This document shows, piece after piece, positions 59,436 to 64,000 of a DNA stretch of 64,000 nucleotides. The position numbers and the translations under genes are program-made. The DNA is from Streptomyces monomycini (lineage in GTDB: Bacteria > Actinomycetota > Actinomycetes > Streptomycetales > Streptomycetaceae): NCBI RefSeq assembly GCF_022271435.1, contig NZ_JAFIQY010000040.1:1-64000 (forward strand), in the 5' to 3' direction. The notes beneath the pieces are model-generated. The model was not told the DNA's origin, ran no database searches, and saw only the letters and a program-made list of their open reading frames with translations. Numbering within the stretch: the first letter of the stretch is position 1; every line of letters begins with the position of its first letter.

Positions 59436-60779
59436 TCACCACCGCGGCACCCGGGGTGTCACCCACCCCGGGCCGGCGGCCCGCATCGCCGCCGCGTCGT
59501 CGCGGTCGCGGAACGTGCCGTCGTCGGCCAGCCAGCGCGCGTGCAGGGCCGCCAAACGGTCACGGTCGAGCGTGACGCCGAGGCCCGGGGCGTCGGACAC
59601 CGGCAGTGCGCCGTCGGTGAAGGCGAGGCGTTCGGTGAGGACGTCCTCCGTCTGCCAGGGGTAGTGGGTGTCGCAGGCGTAGCGCAGGTCGGGGACGGTC
59701 GCGGCGACGTGGTTCATGGCGGCGAGGCTGATGCCGAGGTGGGTGTTGGAGTGCATGGACAGGCCGACGCCGAAGGCGCGGCAGATCGCGGCGAGTTCAC
59801 GGGTGTTGCGCAGGCCGCCCCAGTAGTGGTGGTCGGAGAGGACGACCTGGACGGCGTTCCGGGTGAACGCTTCCCGGATCTCGGCGAAGGTGGTCACGCA
59901 CATGTTCGTGGCGAGCGGAAGAGACGTACGGGAGGCGACCTCGGCCATGTGGGCGGTGGTGGCGGCGGGGTCCTCCAGGTACTCGAGGACGTCCTGGAGC
60001 TCGTGGGCGACCTTCAGCGACGTCGGAACGCTCCATGCGCCGTTCGGGTCCAGGCGCAGCGGGTGGCCGGGGAAGGCGGCGGCCAGCGCCCGGACTGCGG
60101 CGGTCTCCTGCGCGGGCTCGAAGACGCCGCCCTTGAGCTTGAAGGAGCGGAAGCCGTACGTGTCACGGAAGCGGCGGGCCTGGGCGACGATGCCGGGCGG
60201 GTCGAGGGCCGCGCCCCAGTCGTCGGGTTCGCCGCGGCCGCCGGGGTGTGCGGCCCAGCGGTAGAAGAGATAGGCGCTGTAGTCGACACGGTCGCGGACC
60301 TTGCCGCCGAGCAGGGCGTGGACGGGCAGGCCGGTGAGCCGCCCCCAGGCGTCCAGGCAGGCGACCTCGAAGCCGGAGAGGACGGAGAGCCGCAGCTTGT
60401 CGGCGGTCTGCACACCGCGCAGGCCGCCCGCGGTGACCGCACCGGCCCCGGTGGCCGCCGGGGAGTCGCCGCACACCTCGGCGGCCAGACGCGGCAGTAC
60501 GTTCAGGTCCGTGACCGGGCGGCCGATCAGCGCGTCGGCCAGCGGACCCGCCAGGTCGAGGTACTTCGTGTCCCCGTAGGTCTCGCCGAGGCCGGTCGCC
60601 CCGCCCGCCGTGGTCACCTCGACGATCAGGCGGGGCGTGTAGGGCTGGTGGACGCCCTGGGTGTTCAGCAGGGGCGGGTCGGCCACGAGGACCGGGGTGA
60701 GCCGGATGGCGGTGATGGTGGTGGGAGCGGCCGGCGCCGGGGGCGCCTCTGTCTGCGTATGTAGACGTGATCCGTCCAT
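59436..60779 (-). CDS. Enolase-superfamily dehydratase, probably glucarate dehydratase
   Basis: The 447-aa protein has the KxK pair 'FKLKGG', metal ligands in 'LDPNGAW', 'EYLEDPA' and 'LATNMCVT', and the general base Asp-His pair in 'VLSDHHYWGG' and 'SMHSNTHLG', the GlucD pattern. It would convert D-glucarate to 5-dehydro-4-deoxyglucarate. ATG 60779 has no ribosome site; TACTCT ends 8 bases upstream. No glucarate transporter is adjacent. Confidence 0.88.
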   Translation of the reverse strand: MDGSRLHTQTEAPPAPAAPTTITAIRLTPVLVADPPLLNTQGVHQPYTPRLIVEVTTAGGATGLGETYGDTKYLDLAGPLADALIGRPVTDLNVLPRLAAEVCGDSPAATGAGAVTAGGLRGVQTADKLRLSVLSGFEVACLDAWGRLTGLPVHALLGGKVRDRVDYSAYLFYRWAAHPGGRGEPDDWGAALDPPGIVAQARRFRDTYGFRSFKLKGGVFEPAQETAAVRALAAAFPGHPLRLDPNGAWSVPTSLKVAHELQDVLEYLEDPAATTAHMAEVASRTSLPLATNMCVTTFAEIREAFTRNAVQVVLSDHHYWGGLRNTRELAAICRAFGVGLSMHSNTHLGISLAAMNHVAATVPDLRYACDTHYPWQTEDVLTERLAFTDGALPVSDAPGLGVTLDRDRLAALHARWLADDGTFRDRDDAAAMRAAGPGWVTPRVPRW

Positions 60780-60933
60780 GAGGACGGAGAGTAGGGAGGC
60801 GGGTCCTCGGGCGTCAATGGGGGCTCGCGCAAGTCCGGCGGGGAGATGGCGAGTTGGGTGCGGCACCGGCGGTGCGGTTCCGGCGGACGCGGCTCCGGTG
60901 GGCGGTTCCGGCGGACGGCTCCGGCGGGCGCGG

Positions 60934-61575
60934 CTACGCGTCGCGGGGCGTCTGTGTGCGGTACGAGTGCCCCAGCTCCGGCCCGAGTCCGAAGTAGTGG
61001 CGGAAGTTGTAGACGAGCGGGCTCCAGGCGGCGGGGTCGATGTGGTCGGTGCCGGGGACGACGATGCGGGGATCGGCGTGGACCACGCTCACGACGGTCT
61101 CGACGAGGACGAAGTCGCCGGAGACGTCCGGCCGCACCCGTTCGGCGCGGGCCTCCATCTGGAGCGGGCACTCGGCGACGCGGGGCGGCCGTACCGAGCG
61201 GGACGGTACGGCGGTGAGCCCGGCAGCGCCGAACTTGTCCGGCTCGTAGCGGCAGCCGGCGGGCTTGCCCGGCGGCACCGGGTCGCGGCCGGTGAGCGGC
61301 GCCAGCCGCTCCACCGCGGGCCACAGCCCGGGGCCCGGCAGGCTGAGCACCAGCCCGGGCCGGCTGCCGAGGTTGTGCGCGGTCTGCCCTTCGCGGCCGA
61401 GTCCGAGGACGACGGTCCGGCCGAGTGCCCAGACGGAGGAGAGGGGAGCGAGGTTGAACGTTCCGTCCTCGTTCTCCGTGGACACCAGGACCACCGGTGT
61501 CCCGAAGTACAGGACGCTGGGCGCTATCTCCAGGTGGGTGGCGGCGGGCGCGGCGGCAGGGGGTGCGGTGTTCAT
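60934..61575 (-). CDS. Flavin reductase-like (FMN-binding) protein
   Basis: The 213-aa protein contains 'VLYFGTPVVLVSTENEDGTFNLAPLSSVWALG' (residues ~18-50, cited in part) and 'TAHNLGSRPGLVLSLP', the split-barrel FMN-binding pattern. It is likely an FMN-binding reductase or oxygenase partner. TAGGCT ends 7 bases before ATG 61575 with no clear ribosome site. Confidence 0.82.
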   Translation of the reverse strand: MNTAPPAAAPAATHLEIAPSVLYFGTPVVLVSTENEDGTFNLAPLSSVWALGRTVVLGLGREGQTAHNLGSRPGLVLSLPGPGLWPAVERLAPLTGRDPVPPGKPAGCRYEPDKFGAAGLTAVPSRSVRPPRVAECPLQMEARAERVRPDVSGDFVLVETVVSVVHADPRIVVPGTDHIDPAAWSPLVYNFRHYFGLGPELGHSYRTQTPRDA

Positions 61576-61708
61576 GGCGGGGAGCCTAGGAGCCGGTCGT
61601 TTCGGTGCGGACCGAAGCGTCAGCACGCCCGGCACTGGTCCATTCGGGCCAGCCTTTGCCAATCGTTGAATCTTCGCGCGTAGATGTCCGTGTAAACGCT
61701 CTGTTAAA

Positions 61709-61737
61709 CCTAGGTGGCCCCCACCGGTCCACCTAGG
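61709..61737 (+). promoter_or_regulatory. 5'-leader hairpin covering the phosphatase ribosome site
   Basis: CCTAGGTGG (61709-61717) and CCACCTAGG (61729-61737) form a perfect 9-bp stem with an 11-nt loop. The right arm includes the beginning of the AGGAG Shine-Dalgarno (61735-61739), so pairing would hinder translation. Confidence 0.5.
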
Positions 61738-61745
61738 AGCAGCAC

Positions 61746-62549
61746 ATGCGCCACCCTCTCCTCTCCCGTCGCGGTGTCCGTCTCGGTGCCGCGGCCGCCA
61801 CAGCGGTCGTCGCCGGTACCGCGGCGTTCGGCGTCGGCCAGGCCACCGCCGAGCACTCCGTACCGCGTACGGACAAGGAGATCCCCAACCTCACCCAGGT
61901 GCAGGACAAGATCAAGGCGTACTACGGCGACACGGTGACCGCGGACGGGCAGCACTACGCCTCGCCGCGCAGCAACTACGCCAAGCAGGTGCGCGGCATC
62001 ACGGACTCGGCCCGGCGCTACCTCGACAAGGTCGCCAAGGACGCCGGCAAGCACCACCACGGCAAGAAGCCCGCCATCGTCCTGGACATGGACGACACCA
62101 CGCTGCTCACCTACAACTACGAGCTCCAGGTCGGTTTCCACCACACCGAGGCGGCCCAGGACAAGTACCTGGCGAGCACCGACATGGAAGCGGTCTACGG
62201 CATGGACCGCCTCGTCAACCGGGCGCACCGCCAGGGCATCGAGGTCTTCTTCGTCACCGGCCGCAAGGAGGCGCAGCGCGAGTGGAGCGTGCGCAACCTC
62301 AAGAACGTCGGTTACGGCGTTCCGCTCGACCGCGCGCACGTCTACCTCAAGGACAAGAAGAACCCGCCGGCCTACCTGCCGTGCGGCGCGAAGTGCTCGA
62401 CGGTCGAGTACAAGGCGGGCACCCGTAAGCACATCGAGTCGCGCGGCTACAACATCGTCGCCAACTTCGGCGACCAGTACAGCGACCTGAACGGCGGCTA
62501 CGGCGACAAGACGTTCAAGCTGCCGAACCCGATGTACTTCCTGCCCTGA
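61746..62549 (+). CDS. Secreted HAD-family acid phosphatase (class B/III type)
   Basis: The 267-aa protein has a signal peptide (LLSRRGVRLGAAAATAVVAG with Tat-like SRRGVRL) and the DDDD phosphatase nucleophile motif 'VLDMDDTTLL'. 'FFVTGRKEAQREWSVRNL' supplies the second motif, and 'IVANFGDQYSDLNGG' the acidic motif. It is a non-specific extracellular phosphatase. AGGAG lies 6 bases before ATG 61746. Confidence 0.9.
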   Translation: MRHPLLSRRGVRLGAAAATAVVAGTAAFGVGQATAEHSVPRTDKEIPNLTQVQDKIKAYYGDTVTADGQHYASPRSNYAKQVRGITDSARRYLDKVAKDAGKHHHGKKPAIVLDMDDTTLLTYNYELQVGFHHTEAAQDKYLASTDMEAVYGMDRLVNRAHRQGIEVFFVTGRKEAQREWSVRNLKNVGYGVPLDRAHVYLKDKKNPPAYLPCGAKCSTVEYKAGTRKHIESRGYNIVANFGDQYSDLNGGYGDKTFKLPNPMYFLP

Positions 62550-62572
62550 CCCGGCACGGCCCCCGGGCCGGG
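62550..62572. terminator. Weak hairpin between phosphatase and rnz
   Basis: CCCGGC (62550-62555) and GCCGGG (62567-62572) form a 6-bp stem with an 11-nt loop immediately after the phosphatase stop. Confidence 0.35.
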
Positions 62573-62579
62573 AAGCTCC

Positions 62580-63485
62580 TCAGGTGCGCTTGGGCACCGG
62601 GACGCGCATCAGGTCGCGGGCGATGGTGAGTTCGCCCGCGAAACCGGCCGCCCGTGCCTGCCGCTCGAACTCCGAAGGGTCCGAGTAGCGCTGCGAGAAG
62701 TGGGTGAGGACCAGGTGGCGCACGCCCGCGCCGGCCGCGGCGCGCGCCGCCTGGCCCGCCGTCAGGTGCCCGTGGTCGGCGGCCAGCCGCTCGTCCTCGT
62801 CGAGGAACGTCGACTCGATGACCAGCAGGTCGCAGCCCTCGGCGAGGGCGTGCACCCCGTCGCACAGCCGGGTGTCCATGACGAAGGCGAAGCGCTGGCC
62901 CCGCCGTACCTCGCTGACGTCGTCGAGGGCGACGCCGTTCAGCTCGCCCTCGCGCTGGAGCCGGCCGACGTCCGGCCCGGTGATGCCGTGCGCGGCGAGC
63001 CGCTCCGGCAGTATCCGGCGCCCGTCCGGCTCGACGAGGCGGTAGCCGAACGACTCGACCGGGTGGGAGAGCTTGCGCGCCTCCAGGACGTACGACGGGG
63101 TACGGGCCAGCACCCCGTCGGCGGCCACCGGCTCCTCGCCCAGCCGTACCGTCTCGCGGTAGGCGGTGGCGTACCGCAGCCGGTCGAAGAAGCGCTGCCC
63201 GCTCGCCGGGTAGTGCGCGGTGACCGGATGCGGCACCCGGTCGAGATTGATGCGCTGGATGACGCCGGCGAGCCCCAGCGAGTGGTCACCGTGGAAGTGG
63301 GTGACGCAGATCCGGTGCAGGTCGTGCGCGGCGACCCCGGCCCGCAGCATCTGCCGCTGGGTGCCCTCACCGGGGTCGAACATGATGCCCTCGCCGTCCC
63401 AGCGCAGCACGTAACCGTTGTGGTTACGGTGCCGGGTGGGCACCTGGCTGGCGGTGCCGAGGACGACGAACTCGCGGACGGACAC
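62580..63485 (-). CDS. rnz: Ribonuclease Z
   Basis: The 301-aa tRNA 3'-processing endonuclease starts '[22 protein letters not shown]' (first 20 given) and has the MBL motif '[14 protein letters not shown]'. Further motifs are 'MDTRLC', 'ESTFLDED' and the C-terminal 'LTHFSQRY'. GTG 63485 has AAGGAG 11 bases upstream. It is convergent with the phosphatase gene, with a short hairpin at 62550-62572 between them. Confidence 0.94.
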   Translation of the reverse strand: MSVREFVVLGTASQVPTRHRNHNGYVLRWDGEGIMFDPGEGTQRQMLRAGVAAHDLHRICVTHFHGDHSLGLAGVIQRINLDRVPHPVTAHYPASGQRFFDRLRYATAYRETVRLGEEPVAADGVLARTPSYVLEARKLSHPVESFGYRLVEPDGRRILPERLAAHGITGPDVGRLQREGELNGVALDDVSEVRRGQRFAFVMDTRLCDGVHALAEGCDLLVIESTFLDEDERLAADHGHLTAGQAARAAAGAGVRHLVLTHFSQRYSDPSEFERQARAAGFAGELTIARDLMRVPVPKRT

Positions 63486-63509
63486 GGTGCTGCGGCTCCT
63501 TCGCCCCGG

Positions 63510-63866
63510 TCAGACCAGGTGCTGGAGGTCGCGGCCGCCCAGCACGTGCGCATGGGCGTGGAAGACGGTCTGGCCCGCGCCCGGGCCGGTGTTGAAGATG
63601 ATCCGGTAGCCGGTCGCGTCGACCTTCTCGTCGGCGGCCACCGCGGCGGCCTCGCTCAGCACCTCACCGGCGATCCGCGGCTCGGCGGCGGCCAGCTCCC
63701 CGGCGTTCGCGTAGTGCACCTTGGGGATGACCAGCACATGGGTCGGCGCCTGTGGGCTGATGTCCCGGAAGGCGACGGTCGTCTCGGTCTCCCGCACGAT
63801 CGTCGCGGGCACCTCGCCTGCCACGATCTTGCAGAACAGGCAGTCGGCCTGCGGTTCTCCCGCCAC
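63510..63866 (-). CDS. HIT-family (histidine triad) nucleotide-binding protein
   Basis: The 118-aa protein has 'CLFCKIVAGEVPA' at the N-terminus and the triad 'FHAHAHVLGG' near residue 103. The group hydrolyses adenylated or nucleotide-phosphoramidate substrates. GTG 63866 has GGGAGGAG 7 bases upstream. It is 24 bp upstream of rnz on the same strand. Confidence 0.94.
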   Translation of the reverse strand: MAGEPQADCLFCKIVAGEVPATIVRETETTVAFRDISPQAPTHVLVIPKVHYANAGELAAAEPRIAGEVLSEAAAVAADEKVDATGYRIIFNTGPGAGQTVFHAHAHVLGGRDLQHLV

Positions 63867-64000
63867 CGGTGGGCTCCTCCCGGGTCGCCGGCCGGCACGC
63901 GGCGGCCCCGTCCGTCCGGAGCCGGGCCGCCCGTACCGCGCCGTGTCACATCACCATCACGTCTACGGGACCGGATGTTACCGGGCCGCCCGTGGGCGGT
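63867..64000. other. Right-edge region upstream of the HIT gene
   Basis: These 134 bp contain the promoter side of the HIT gene and no recognisable coding start. They continue outside the window. Confidence 0.4.

Noticed and set aside
61691-61712. PHO box before the acid phosphatase gene
   Set aside because: GTTTAAC and GTTTACA on the minus strand are spaced by 12 nt rather than 11 and match the GTTCACC consensus poorly.

Overview
The window is high-GC actinobacterial DNA, almost certainly Streptomyces. The evidence is extreme GC at third codon positions, frequent GTG starts, many apparent leaderless starts, a Zur-controlled zinc operon beside zur, a mycothiol-dependent formaldehyde dehydrogenase, DesK/NarL-type two-component genes, and a core order (ppdK, dusB, glyS, znuABC, zur, uppS, recO, leuA, era, corC, ybeY, phoH) that I associate with Streptomyces chromosome cores. 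I count about 53 genes and find no rRNA, tRNA or CRISPR array. The left edge carries the first codons of an IS5-like transposase.

Layout. 0.4-6.2 kb: a secreted FG-GAP/VCBS-type protein, then a three-gene sugar ABC importer (lipoprotein plus two permeases, no ATPase). 6.2-10.2 kb: an SGNH lipase, a GNAT acetyltransferase, a TauD-like dioxygenase preceded by a possible Cys-ending leader peptide, and an ArsR-type regulator. 10.5-14.9 kb: ppdK and dusB. 15-24 kb: accessory genes, namely two MFS exporters around an MmyB-type XRE regulator, an aldo/keto reductase with a TetR regulator and a clear palindromic operator, a Uma2-family protein, a two-component system and a small membrane protein. 24.2-33.7 kb: housekeeping block with glyS, znuACB-zur (two Zur-box-like sites over the znuA promoter), uppS, recO, a TerB-like protein, and leuA with a Leu-rich leader peptide. 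33.9-38.1 kb: a cytoplasmic-type M4 metalloprotease with its emfourin-type inhibitor, then a GH1 beta-glucosidase coupled to an MFS transporter.

38.1-54.7 kb: the core genes era, a degenerate cytidine-deaminase-like gene, corC, ybeY and phoH, spread apart by accessory DNA. Between era and the deaminase-like gene lies an oxidative set (flavin monooxygenase, FMN hydroxy-acid oxidase, P450, antiporter, and a divergent adenylate-forming ligase) that looks like an uncharacterised small-molecule pathway. Between the deaminase-like gene and corC lie XRE/MFS and AraC/MFS pairs. 55-64 kb: a PfkB sugar kinase divergent from a GH4 phospho-glycosidase, mscR coupled to an MBL hydrolase (formaldehyde detoxification), a glucarate-dehydratase-like enolase, a flavin reductase-like protein, a secreted HAD acid phosphatase, RNase Z and a HIT protein.

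How the genes work together. The sugar importer, GH1/MFS, PfkB, GH4 and glucarate dehydratase point to use of plant glycosides and sugar acids. ZnuABC with Zur forms a self-contained zinc-homeostasis unit. YbeY, Era and RecO/UppS represent ribosome maturation, repair and cell-wall lipid functions. Structural points of note are an in-frame 20-residue REP-like insertion in Era, repeats that include stop codons at several gene ends, and at least ten genes with a -10-like hexamer 6-8 nt before the start and no Shine-Dalgarno sequence.
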